From Podospora comata (lineage: Eukaryota; Ascomycota; Sordariomycetes; Sordariales; Podosporaceae), in the NCBI GenBank assembly GCA_017354895.1, contig CP071494.1:4030001-4094000 (forward strand): a stretch of 64,000 bases of DNA, given 5' to 3'. The stretch's first letter is position 1. Each line of letters opens with the position of its first letter. Both the position numbers and the translations under genes were made by a program. Below, piece by piece: positions 46,260 through 58,000 of this stretch. Under the pieces are notes generated by a model. The model was not told the DNA's origin. It did not search any database and saw only the letters and a list, made by a program, of their open reading frames with translations.

Positions 46260-47316
46260 GTTGGGATTTCTGACTTTTTATGCTGATAAATGCTGAATCG
46301 ATGTTGTTTGGCCATGAATTCCGTCCATTGGGCCTTGCAAAACCACTCCACCATAACCTGACCTGTGATACCTATGCTCTGGAACACGCGTCGAACGCGT
46401 TTCGACAGGAACCTTGTCCTTGGCATCTTCAAGACGTAATTGTAACCCTAACCCGCCAAATTTTAATGCCAAGCAGTCCAGGGTTACATGTCTACATGTG
46501 TAACCTTCAACTGCCCAATCTGGACATATTTTCCATCTTCATTATCATATGCCTGGTTCTTGGTTCTGCTGTCGGCAAGGCCGGGTAATGAGGCAAGACT
46601 GCCCTGACGGTGACAGTCGAGATGAGGCCTGTTACACAGACTTTCCACCCGCGCAACAATCAACAATCAAGACAGCCCGTCTGACGTCTGTCTGAACAAG
46701 ACACATCCCCAACCTTGCCGGCACCCCCACGTCTGTTCACTCACCCGATCCTTCTCGACATTCATTCTCGGTGACAAGTATAGCTGTTGTCGGGCCTTCC
46801 CCACACGGCCTGCGCTTCCGCGTCTCTTTCTACCCCTTGCTCCTTGCTCCTTGGGAGGTTACCTTCACGCTTGTGCTACCCATGCTCGGCCGCCTCTCGA
46901 CGATGCACTTGCCGTATCTTCAACAAGATGTGTGACCGTCGTCGAGTACGAGTACGGTCGGTCATCACGCTGTAACCAGACTTTTCTGTGTAACACCAGT
47001 CAGTCAGCAATAGCGGCGTCTACGCTTCCGAGATCAAAAGCTCCGGCAAGGCAACACATTCAGACATGGGGCAAAGCGGCGCGGACCATCCAGGCCCCGA
47101 TGCCGACAAAGAGAACCACCGGATGATCGACTGGTGAAGCCAACAGCGAGCGACACCGACACCAACACCAACATCACCAACATTGAATACAACAAGTCTA
47201 TGGATACGCAGGTCGGTATCAGCGCGTCATGCTTCTTGCCTGGCCTCCAATATCTGCACGTCTTTCTGTACAACCCAAGCTTCTTTCAGGCGTACATCAC
47301 CCACCAATTGACCCTT

Positions 47317-47349
47317 CACCACCACCACCACCACCACCACCACCACCCA
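47317..47349. repeat. (CAC)n trinucleotide repeat
   Basis: About ten CAC units with one flanking variation, non-coding as far as I can tell. Confidence 0.9.
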
Positions 47350-47658
47350 CCGCACTTGTCATGCAGCCTACACCAAGCCGAAGTGCAAATATCAAACAGT
47401 AAACACAACGGCATTGAACAGGCTGCCACTATGGTGTTACCCGGTCGCCTGTTGTGCCAGTCACCACCTACAGTACATCCAGAGGCCAATCTTACACCTG
47501 AAGCGGCACTGAAAGCCACCTAGGCCGTTTTCTGAGACCCCGCTGACAGGAGGGCTGACAGGGTACTCGATGGAATTTTTCCTCAAAAAGAGGCGCTGTT
47601 TCTGGTCTTCCCGCGTCTATCTCATCTCTTGCTTGACGAGCTTCGGGGGGTGTGGTGT

Positions 47659-47679
47659 CACACACACACACACACACAC
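47659..47679. repeat. (CA)n dinucleotide repeat
   Basis: Ten CA units in the GNAT upstream region. Confidence 0.9.
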
Positions 47680-48202
47680 GCACCCACCTTCACTTGTTAG
47701 GTTCCTGCAATAAATTCAACTTACATACATAACCACACGCACCCATCTACCGTTGCCGACTCGTGGTGCCCCCAACTTTCCTCTGCCGCTCCCATTGGCC
47801 CTGTTCTTGGCTCATTCCTCTCCGCCCAAAAGGGCACCAAAAAATCCTACCAAGTTCGCTGCATTTTACCTCGGAAAGTCCTGGTTGAAGGCCAATTCAC
47901 CCGGCCCTGGGATCCCCATTACGCAACTTATACCGTACCGCTCACCACCAGCTTTCGGGCTGCAACTAATAACCCTTTTCATCCCGTATCCGACTTGTCC
48001 CTAGGACGGTACGCGTGGACTGACACGGCGCGAGATCAAGAAAGTTCAAGAAAAAGGCTTGCATGAGTGGGGTTCCCGTTCAGAAATGTGTGAGGTTTTG
48101 AAGCTGTACAAAAGGTGATGTAAGTGAGGCTCAAGACCACCCTCGCCCTCAACCCCTGACCATTGACTGACCGATGAACCCAGACACATTTATTAATTCA
48201 TA

Positions 48203-49943
48203 ATGAGTCCTCCCGAACCCTCAACAACTGACCTTGACCCTCCCTCTTCTGTTCCCATGGACCTCAGCAAGCACCGGGTGACTACGGTCGTGCAAGATTC
48301 GCATTCCTATCTGCCACTATCAAAACCACTCAAGGATGGCGACCTCCTGTTGCTGCTCACACCTGGAATCATACCGGATCTTGGCAGTTCGAAAATGAAT
48401 TCAGAGACACCACTTACCAGTGACCCGTTCGAATCCCTAGGCAAGGCATTGGCGAAGCATCATCCCTGGGTTCGGCATGTGCCTTACCTACCACGCTACG
48501 GTATCACCGGCACACATGTTGTGCACATCAGGCTAGCCACAGCGATCATTTTCGTCCTCTCAGGTCCACCTGTCCATGGTCAGCCCTCGCAAGTGGCACT
48601 CGCCGAGATCACACGAAGTATCTGCGAGAACCGACCACATGTCATCGTGGCCTGCTGCGACGCCCGAGAGCTGGGGCCCATCGAAAAGTCGTTCCCGGCG
48701 ATAGTGCAGGTACCCAGCCTCGACCCGTCCGATCTCGAAGCAGCGGCAGACGTCATATTCGGAGAGACCAAAAAGCGGCCACCATCAACCGGTCCTAACC
48801 TGCAGAATCTGGTCCTCGCCCCAAAGGCCTGGTCGGTCGAGGTATGGAACGGGCCCCGGGACATGGATGCGTCGTATGAGCTCTGGTGCCGGTGCTTCCC
48901 AGACAACTTCCACTTGAGCCGCTTCTTGTTCCAGGCGCTGCTGCGACGGGATGGGTGGGCGATGCATTACGTGGTTCGTGAGCCGGGGACCTCCCAGCTG
49001 CTCGGGTTTTGTGCGACGTATACAACTTATGCCGGGGCTGAGGAGGAACGCCTGGTCGGGTCCGTGGCTGCCTTGCTTGTGCGCCCGGCGTACCGGAAAC
49101 GAGGCATCGGGTTGAGCTTGCACAACCATGCGCTGAGGCAACTTACAAAGACACGTGGTGTGTGCCGGTTACAGCTTGGGAGCACGTTTCCTCGGCTGTT
49201 GTATGGGCTTCCGATGGACTCACCGGTGGAGGATTGGTTTGGGCGACGCAACTGGCCTGTTCTTACCCAGTTACCGGGCCCGGGGACTGGGCAGGAGGCG
49301 TGCGACTGGCTGCTGAAGTTTTCGGATTGGCCTATTCCAACCGTGTTGCCACCGGGGCCGGTGTTCCGCCAGTGCGAATTTCACGAGTTCGACATGGTGT
49401 TGGCGCTGGTAGGGTCGGAGTCTAGGAGGAGGGACAATGTGGGCTGGTACGACCAGTATGCCAAGCTGGCGAACTCGATCAACATCCGCGACATTGTTGT
49501 CGGACTGGACGAAGCCGGCACGATGGTTGCCGCGGCTTTGACATATGTCAAGAACACGGGGAGTCCGGTGGCCGAGGATCTGCCTTGGACCAACATGATT
49601 GGGGATGATGTTGGCGGGGTAACGTGCGTTTGCATTGCAGGTCAGTGTTCTTCTGAGCACCACGTCGTCATGTGCTAACCGTTACGGTGCAAGATGATGA
49701 TCTATGCAGAGATTCAGGTCGGCGGGGCGCTGTGATGGTCAGACTATTAGACAGCTGTATTCAGCTGCTTGCTGAGCAGGGGATGACACAGCTGTTTATG
49801 GACGCCGTCAAGGGTGGCGATGAGGGGTTCCCATCTCTGGGTGAGTGTAACAAAGCAAAGAATTTACAACTGTCTACGGCGGCTGACCAATTGTAGGCTT
49901 CAACAAATGGGCAAGATACAGAGATGTGTGGCGGGATATTTAA
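48203..49943 (+). CDS. GH3 C-terminal-like domain fused to GNAT acetyltransferase
   Basis: Exons 48203-49640, 49694-49840 and 49897-49943 (introns of 53 and 56 nt; intron 1 uses a CAAG acceptor) give about 543 aa. The C-terminal half is GNAT: WCRCFPDNFHLSRFLFQALL, LLGFCATYTTY, then the acetyl-CoA loop region VGSVAALLVRPAYRKRGIGL (R-x-x-G-x-G like), and a second GNAT-like repeat ending GFNKWARYRDVWRDI. The N-terminal half (VTTVVQDSHSYLPLSKPLKD, LLLLLTPG, FESLGKALAKHHPWVRHVPY, THVVHIRLATAIIFVLSG) resembles the alpha/beta sandwich that follows the NagZ-like catalytic barrel in fungal GH3-GNAT beta-N-acetylglucosaminidases. The catalytic barrel itself is absent here and I see none upstream. Likely substrates are amino sugars, but this is inference. 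Confidence 0.72.
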
Positions 49944-51256
49944 GGCTACTGTCACCGAAAGGCCGGCCCTTCACCAACAATAACCATGTTTACACGGAAT
50001 TCCAACATGCCGACAACAGCGTGTGTGCGACCGCCAGCTTGGTCCGGAACCATCGGCGGCTGCGGGCTGGTGCTTCACCGAGCAGGGTGTGGTCACGATT
50101 ATGTGGGATGAGTCCGTCCATTTTACAGCCTGTACAACCCAGCAGCCGCTCGGAGGCTTCACGTCGGATGGGGGTACACGGGTGGCAGCAATCCCATAGT
50201 GAGAACAGGAATCATTTTTGGGCTTTTTTTCCCCCTGTTACTACTACTACATCAGTTGTGCATTGTGGGGGAACCAAACCCCAAACCCCAAACCCCCTTC
50301 CAAAAAAAAGAAAGAAAAAAGAAAAGCTCTTTGCTGGCAGCAGGAAGGATCAGACGCAACCATCCGAAATGTCCCCGCCTCCCCAGTCGAAGGATTCAGA
50401 ATCTTTATCCGTGCAGGCCTATCAGGATTATCGTCCGTAACACCGACTTCTTATTAGGCGCGATTGGCGAAGACATTTTTTGTCATCTCTTTCTCGAGGA
50501 AGAGAGCCCAAAAATGGCAACATTGACCAACAAGGTAGGTAGGTAGCTTTGCTGTCATCAGCTGGACAGAGAAGAGAGGATCATCCATCCCCTGTCAGTC
50601 AGCTAGGCTCGGGTTACACGAGGGATTATGTCAACACAACACCGAGCTTATGCCGTTTCCTTGTAAGCGAGGCGGTGGTGGTAGGGACGAGGATGGATCG
50701 TGGATCCCTCCCGACAGGCAGACATTCTGCTTAAAGGTGGGCTTTGAGGTCACTGGTGGTGGTGGTGGTGGTGGATATAAACACTGGGCAGCATGGTCCG
50801 GATCACATAAGGATGGGGCTCTTGTCTCGCACGAGCCTGCGGCGCTATTGGTGTCTCGGTTGATTACCATTATCTGCTTGTGTCTCAAACTATCCTTGCT
50901 GGGATGTAAAACTGACAGGCTGTGTTCTTACGCTTTGGACATACTCGGAACGAGTTGTTTGTGTAACCTTTTCAAAGGACACATTCCAAACCTCGTTCCT
51001 CACTTGAATTCAACGTCTCACAAACCCTTTTCCTCTCACGAATAAACGCGGGGGCGTTTATGACAGCACAAGGGGCGCCAACCTTCGAACAAACATCACT
51101 ATCTCCTTGCTGTAAGTGGGCGATGATCTCTGATTTGCTTTCCCCCTTCCAACCCTGACCAGCAGAACACCACACAAAACCTGGCTCTCCCGCATGGTTG
51201 ATCTTGGGGATGATAGATTGACGCGGCGTGGCGGCACAGCTTGGACACACACCCAC

Positions 51257-51297
51257 CTACATACATACATACATACATACATATATACATACACACA
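51257..51297. repeat. (TACA)n tetranucleotide repeat
   Basis: About seven ATAC/TACA units with an ATATATAC interruption, followed by ACACAC. Confidence 0.9.
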
Positions 51298-51571
51298 GGC
51301 AGACAGATAGGGTTTTGGTTGTGTAACCAATATGTATCTGCACGGTTTCCCTCGCAAGACCATGTCGATGAGGCTATTTCGGAACGAAGCAGGATTAAGG
51401 CCGCATAACTAGACCGACCTACCTAGTTAGTTTCTTCGAATCAGATGGCACCGATCAGGGGAGGGGGTAATTACCGGGCTGGTGACTGATCAGGATGGAT
51501 GGGATGGTACCTACCTTGTGGGAAAGGGTTGTTGTTGGGAGAAAAGAACTGTGCATGTAACGACACTGATA

Positions 51572-51610
51572 ACCTACCTACCTACCTACTTACCTGCCTG
51601 CCTGCCTGCC
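51572..51610. repeat. (CCTA)n/(CCTG)n tetranucleotide repeat
   Basis: Tandem CCTA units shift to CCTG units; the complementary GGTA motif recurs at 50533-50546 and 51762-51770. Confidence 0.9.
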
Positions 51611-54600
51611 GTACATTGTGGTTTACCCTATCTTCTATCTTGTGCTCTTTTGTGACACTTAGCCAACCAAGAAGAGAGGAAAAGACAAGCGAAGGGGGGG
51701 TTGACAGGTGGTTACTTTGAGGTATGCTGTGTCACTTCTCCGTTCAAAATGTCTGTCCGGGTAGGTAGGCATTACTCAACTGTGTTACCCCCTTCAGCTC
51801 CCTTCATCCGAGTTCATCCCATCATCCTCTTGACCGATCTCGGCCCGGTATAACTTTCTCATATTTTGCCTATCATCACCATGCCGAAAGGCGGCGGCTT
51901 CGGTCCGAAAGTCTTGAGCGCTCACACACTCATGTGAAAAGTCACGTTTGACGGCATACAAACAAACCACACATCCTACTCGTATCCAGATGTTTCCAAA
52001 AGGGGAAACTCAGTCGTAGAGGTCGTACACATACTTTCACATGGGAACAGGCAAGAGTTTGAAGGTGCGGTGGCTTTTGTGTAACTTTGCTGATCGATCC
52101 CGTCCCATACATACATCACCAGTTTTCGCTTTCGCTTAATTGTTGACCTCACCGACGCCACTGCTTGTGGGGCTTCCGTGAGGTGCCGAGGAGGTGTTTG
52201 AGGGCTTGTTGCGAGTCCGCAAGAATTTCGCCCTTGTGCTAAATGTCTTGGGGATTAGGAGCTTGTGTCACCGCAACAATTCTCGTTCGGGTTATGAGGC
52301 ACTGTCATATTCCCCGGCTTTGTGTAACCTCTCTGGGTTGGTTGGTAACCGGGGTTGTGGCCTTGACATGTTTGTTTCTGGTTGGTTTACACGACGAGTA
52401 CTTGGGTGTAAGTGGGCAAAGGATTGTCATGGGGGAAAGAGGCTCTGTTGACATTCTAGAAGAAAGGGGGCACAGAACTGTGGCACCGGTCCCGCAAAAG
52501 ATCTGGCTGATTCTCCCCTTTCTTCGCCAACTATACAAACTTGAAGTATTGAACTCTTCTGAAGCCGTTCGGCACTCATATCACAGCAAACTTACAAAAG
52601 ATCGACCTCAGAGGGGATCAAAACGGTCTCCCGCATGCACGGCTGGGGCAAGACCGGGACCAAAATGAGTTCCATCAATGAACGATGACGGATGGTGACA
52701 TTGTGCGGCTGAATGTGAGAGACCATCATCCTCCTCTCCTCGGAACGTGCTCTCTTTTCATGCGTGGGATATGTGTCTGTCCCTTCTAGCAAGAGTAATA
52801 TGTGAGATACGATATAGCTCGCCCCTATTTCCCTCACCAATGACAAATCATGCGCCTACCTGGTACAAGATACCTCCATTGTCTCCTCTCAGTAAGTCCG
52901 TCAAGGCCATGTGTCTTAGCCAGACTAGTTTCTCGCTTCTGCATGGGTCTTGCGTTTTCCTTTGCCAAAATGCGGGATGCGATCACACTAAAGGAACTAG
53001 CAACATCCTGTTGAACAACAGGCTTTGTGTTACATGAACCACGCTGATATACACATGTCAGATCCAACCTTGAAAGGTAACATGGGGGGGCTACTACTCA
53101 TTATATGCACATGGATTAGCCAAGCTTGATAATAATCTGTGTTGTGTCACTCATCAACCGGCAACATCGTGACTAAGGAAACTGTCCATTGAGGCAAAGA
53201 TCTATATTATTCTCGGATAAGCAGGCCAAGATGAGAATGATGTATTGTGAGAACAGGTGAGAACTCAAACGGTGAGTTGTCGTTCATGCACCTACCCAGC
53301 CCGGATGTCAACATGATGAATAAGGGAAGAAAGATATCACAAAGGATTTTGTTGCACCTCCTCACATGGATGGGCGAGGTCGTACGTTGTGTAACACCGC
53401 TTAAACTGTCCAGCCAGGTAGGTGTGGAGCGAGCCCTGACTGAAAAGCTTCCGAAGAATATGACAGTCTTTTGTGACACACGATGGATGGGGTGTTTGGA
53501 CATGTGACGGACGAGATTTGCGATGTGAAGGGACACAAGAAAACGCCACCTTTGGCAAATCCAGCCACTGGAGATATTCTGTGTAATAAACAACGAGCTC
53601 AGATGCGAAGACCAAGTTGTACAGACCGTGAACACTTGCAGGAGATAGCTATGCACCATCGGACCTCGAGAACCAACAACTTTCCTCTCTTTTACACCAC
53701 CAACTTGATTAATGACACCCCAAAACGCTTCACCAATTAAAACCCATCTTCCGAATCGGGATTTCAAAACCCAGGGTTACCGTCAGACAACAAACGCTGA
53801 TCAACAACCTCCTCCCGTCTCTCAGCCCTATCCCGATCACCAACCAGCAACACGCAACCAACATCGGATGGAACCGAATACACCCACCCAAACCTTCCGA
53901 GTCCGAGCTGAAAATGTTGTAAATGCGGGCGGGATATTAACCAACACACACACCCCAATTATTCATCTGCACAGACCAACCCGACCCTCACCGAGCCGAG
54001 CGGGCCCCCCCCCCTACGTAATGTTTTGTTAACCAACCTCACCTCACCGAGGAGCAAATTAAGACATGAAGATCAAAGACAGAACCAACAGGCCCGAGAA
54101 AGCAAATGCTGTGCTACCTACATAATAGAAGTGAATAATCAGCACCCCATCCCCCCTCGCATTCCAACCTTCAAAAAGTTTCTTCCTTCCGTTCGATCTC
54201 GGATCTTGAGCATAACACTGAAAGGGGTTGTTTGGTTGAATCTCCGGACGGGTCGAAAGATATGCCCCTGAAAAGACAAACAACATACAGCCAATCCAGG
54301 ACGACAACCTGACCTACCTGCGCAGGCAACAACTGGCCACTGCGCAAGCACACAGTGAACTCTACTGCTTTGAGGGACAATTTTCTCTTAAAATGCTGAG
54401 ATAGTCGCGAGAGAGGGGATCACACATGTAACAATCTCAACCTCTCAAGGTAGGCAAGGTACTAAAAGAAATAGCCAAAAGACTTTCAAAAGCTTGTCAA
54501 AATAAGCCTCGAAGGAACGGTAAAATGGGCACCACCATAAAGGTTCAAAAAGCCTACCTACCACAATCTTTTCAACGACTCTAGATGTCTTCAGTCTCCC

Positions 54601-55073
54601 CACACACAAAAACCCCCTTTTGAAGATATCTTACTGCCTCTTGAAAAGCCCCCACCTTTTTCTTATTGTCAAACTCACTCATTGTGCTCAGCATATATGT
54701 GTAAAAGCAACTAAGTAAACAAAACACAAACTTTTGCCTGAACATAAATGGTATATACACCTCCTCCTTTCCTCCCCTCCTGTCGCTAATATTCATCACA
54801 AAACCCAATCCCCTTCACAGTGCAATAAAAATCGCAATTTGAGTTACCCTCAAACTGACCCCCCTCTCCCCTAAAGAGAGCAAAAAAGCAGAAGAGACCT
54901 CCCTCCCCCCTTCCCCTCTCCCTCAACGTCCCAGTTTCGAGTACAAACCCCCTCACAACTCACCACCACACCATTCATTACCTCAACACCATTTTTAACA
55001 AAACTCCCCCTCCCAATCCGGTCCCTTGTTTCCTATCCGGCCATGTCCCAATCCCACCCTCCCACCAAGAAAA

Positions 55074-58000
55074 TCAAGTCCACTTCGAAAAATCCACCGC
55101 ATCCACCAGCGCCTCCGTATCCCCATTCCCACCCTGCCCATGGTGATGCACCCCATGATCCGTCATCATGGTAGAACTCGCCGCAGTGCTCAACATGCTC
55201 GACCGATGCGACCCATCATTCCCGCTCCCCGTCCCCGTCCCAGCCCCAGAAGTCCCCCCACTCAACCCCGTAGCAGCAGTGTTACTCGTAAAAAACGTCG
55301 CAACCGACGACCTACGCAAGCTGCTAAAGCTGTCACGAATATTCCCGCTCGCCGGTCTGCTGCCTGCGCTGTTGATGCCAGAGGGGCCCGCGCCGCCGCC
55401 AATGCTATAGTCCGACAGCATACCCCCCGGCCCGACAGCGCCGGCACTTGCACCGCCGAGCCCGCTCTGCGTTCCTGACACGGGGGCGCTGCTGTTGATG
55501 AGCGGTAAGCCACCGGCAGTAGCGGTGGCAGTAGCCAAACCAGTCGACCCGGCAGAGTGCCCATAGTGCGCACTCTTGGGACCGTGTCGCTCGCGTAGTC
55601 GATTGATCTCCTGAAGACGGTTCCTCCATGACGAAACATGCTCGCCACCTTCGCGTTGAGACCACACAAGAGAAAACACGGATGCGTTGAGGGCTATCAG
55701 TCTGACGAAGCGAGGGAGCGCCTTCAAGCTGACAAGCTTTGGCTCGGCGACTGGGGAGATTTCTGGGAAGCCGGGCCGGTTCATGACTTGGACCTTGAAG
55801 AAGGGGGAAACCTGCTGAGCCTCTCCGTCCTGCCGCTTCTGTGCCATCTCTCTCATGGACGAAAACGTCCGCCGCGGTGCGGGGGTGATGACAATGTAGA
55901 CGTAGTTGAACTGGGAGGGAAAGGTGTCGAATTTGAACGGCAAGCCAGATTCGTTCCAGACAATGCTGACATAGTCGTTGCCAATGTGCTTCTTCTTGTG
56001 GTTGCACTGCGGGTCACGCTCCAGATTGGTGGGCATCTGTGTGGTGACATGGTAGACAATCTCGGTGACGCGGTCGCGCCAGCAGTAGGTGTACTGGCCG
56101 TCGGTGTCGTACTCGCGGTCCAAGCCTTGGGTGTTGAATGTGGCCCCCTTTAGCTTCGTCAGCACGCCCAACCCCTTGAGAAACTCGAGGTATTCTGGCG
56201 AGCCTATCGTGTTGGCGAGGATCTCGGTCTCCTTTGTCTGTCCCTCGCCAACATAAATAACACCGACTTTGTGCCCGTCGACGGTGGAATTCCTGTCAAA
56301 GATACGGATGGCTCGGTTCACATTGTCGTCGTCCGGTAACGGAATGGGTCGAATGGCGGGATCGTACATTTGAGGCATTGGTGCGAGCAGCTGCATCAGC
56401 AGATGGCTGGGAAAGATGGTGATACCGTGCTGGAAGCGTCCTTCCCAGGCCGATGCATCAGATAGGTCCGCAGCTGGCTGATTTTGCATGGGGGAGAATT
56501 CGACACGGATGGCGAACGACGATGTGCCCGACGGATATCGTCGAGTAATCTCAGCCCAGCCCGTTTCTTTAGCCTGCCGAATGGTGACGATGCTGTTTCC
56601 GATGATCCAGCGCCTCTTCTGAATCTCGCCGTAGAACTCCTCGGTGAAGAGGGGATCCTGAGCCGAATCGCAAGCATCCGAAAAAGCCACACGCTGCATG
56701 AAGTCAAGTGTGACCTGTGCCTGTTCCTCGTTTGTGGCCCTGCCATCCGAATCTACAAACAGGTTCTTGGCGATCCAGTTGATATGACTCGGTCGATCGG
56801 GCAGCTTTACCGCAAGGAACCAGAAAGTAATGACATGGTACGCCAGAGCATACACGTACTGTGGCAGATCATCGTTGGCAGCTTGGTGGCCGAGCATCTC
56901 TGGGTGGTGTGCTACAACAATACTGGGCGTTGACGGCTCGCTCGAATGACTAGGGCGTGCGGCATGTTGTTTCTTGTCGCGTACTGACTGCAAGTATCTG
57001 GCGCAGATGCCGAAGATGATGCGATACTCGTCCTCTCGAAAGTTGGAATACAACGACGGCAGGCGACTGAGGCACGCCAGAAACTCAAGAATGTGTACGG
57101 CGACAAGGGGCTGTGTGATGACTTGCGACATCTTTTGCAGAATCGTCACAAGAGCTTTGCTGACAGAAAGAGGTACCTCGTGGCAGCACACTTGCAAAGC
57201 GTGGATGCATGTCTTTGCTGTCTTGTCCGAGATGCCATGCGTAAAAGTTCTGACCATATCGTCCTCGTCCATCTTTTGGAAGTGCTCATGATAACTGAGA
57301 ATCATGGCCAGCGAGTGGAACAGACAGTTGCTCACATCACTTCGCCGCAAGCCTGACGAAAGGGGGGGCTCTTGAAAGTTGCCGGTCTTGATCATTTCGC
57401 AAAAGAACCGTCGAAGCTCGTGGATGTGAGGGATCGCGCCCCTGAAGATGGGATGATTGCTGAGTTGGGCGGGAAGGTGTGCCAGAACAAAGCTGTAAAC
57501 CTCCCAGTCGCAACCGTTGTGGAACAGGCTGATCATCGCTTCCAGCCAAGCACCCATATTCAGTACTGCCCTTCCTGTAGAGCCCAACTCGGCTCCAATA
57601 GCATCATTCTCGTCTCGGTAGGAAATAAGCAACCAGCTCGGTCTCTCAGGGAGGCTCTCAGGTAGAGCATCTGCATCGGGGACCGACCATAATCTTTGAT
57701 TCTGATGGACTACGGGCCTTGGGGTATGTGTTTGCCGTGCAGGAAGCCCTTTCTCTCCTGCCTGCCCCTGGGTAAACGATATACCACGAGACGGCCGTGT
57801 TGCTGGCTCAGCCCTTGGCAGCCTAGATGGATGTGCGGCATCCTCGGCCAGCTTTCTTGCAAGTGACGCTTCCGTCCTGTAAAGCAAGCCTGCAAGGCTT
57901 TCATTCTCGACCTGCGTGGTGATATATATTTGATATTCCGCATCTGCTCGAAGTCGAAAGAGCATCTTCATGGCCGTCAGCCGAGCATCAACCTCACATG

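Larger units (their letters stand above)
46260..48202. other. 1.9-kb divergent intergenic region, CENP-I and GNAT gene
   Basis: Holds both promoters. Near CENP-I, AACCCTAACCCGCC occurs at 46444-46457, identical to the box before MRPL7. TGTGTAAC occurs at 46497-46504 and 46987-46994, with its reverse complement at 46631-46638. A CAC repeat (47317-47349) and a CA repeat (47659-47679) are present. No convincing reading frame. Confidence 0.55.
49944..55073. other. 5.1-kb convergent intergenic region without recognisable genes
   Basis: Both neighbours end here, so neither should need it as promoter, yet it is the longest gap in the window. Open frames are short and unrecognised (for example minus strand 53207-53767, 186 codons). 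It carries five copies of TTGTGTAAC on the plus strand, TACA and CCTA/CCTG tandem repeats, and scattered ACCTACCTA motifs. The part next to TSC2 (about 54.6-55.07 kb) is A/T- and pyrimidine-rich and is probably its 3' UTR and terminator. Confidence 0.5.

Noticed and set aside
53207-53767. Minus-strand open frame of 186 codons in the 5.1-kb gap
   Set aside because: No domain, signal or splice support; Cys/Trp/His content is atypical for fungal proteins.
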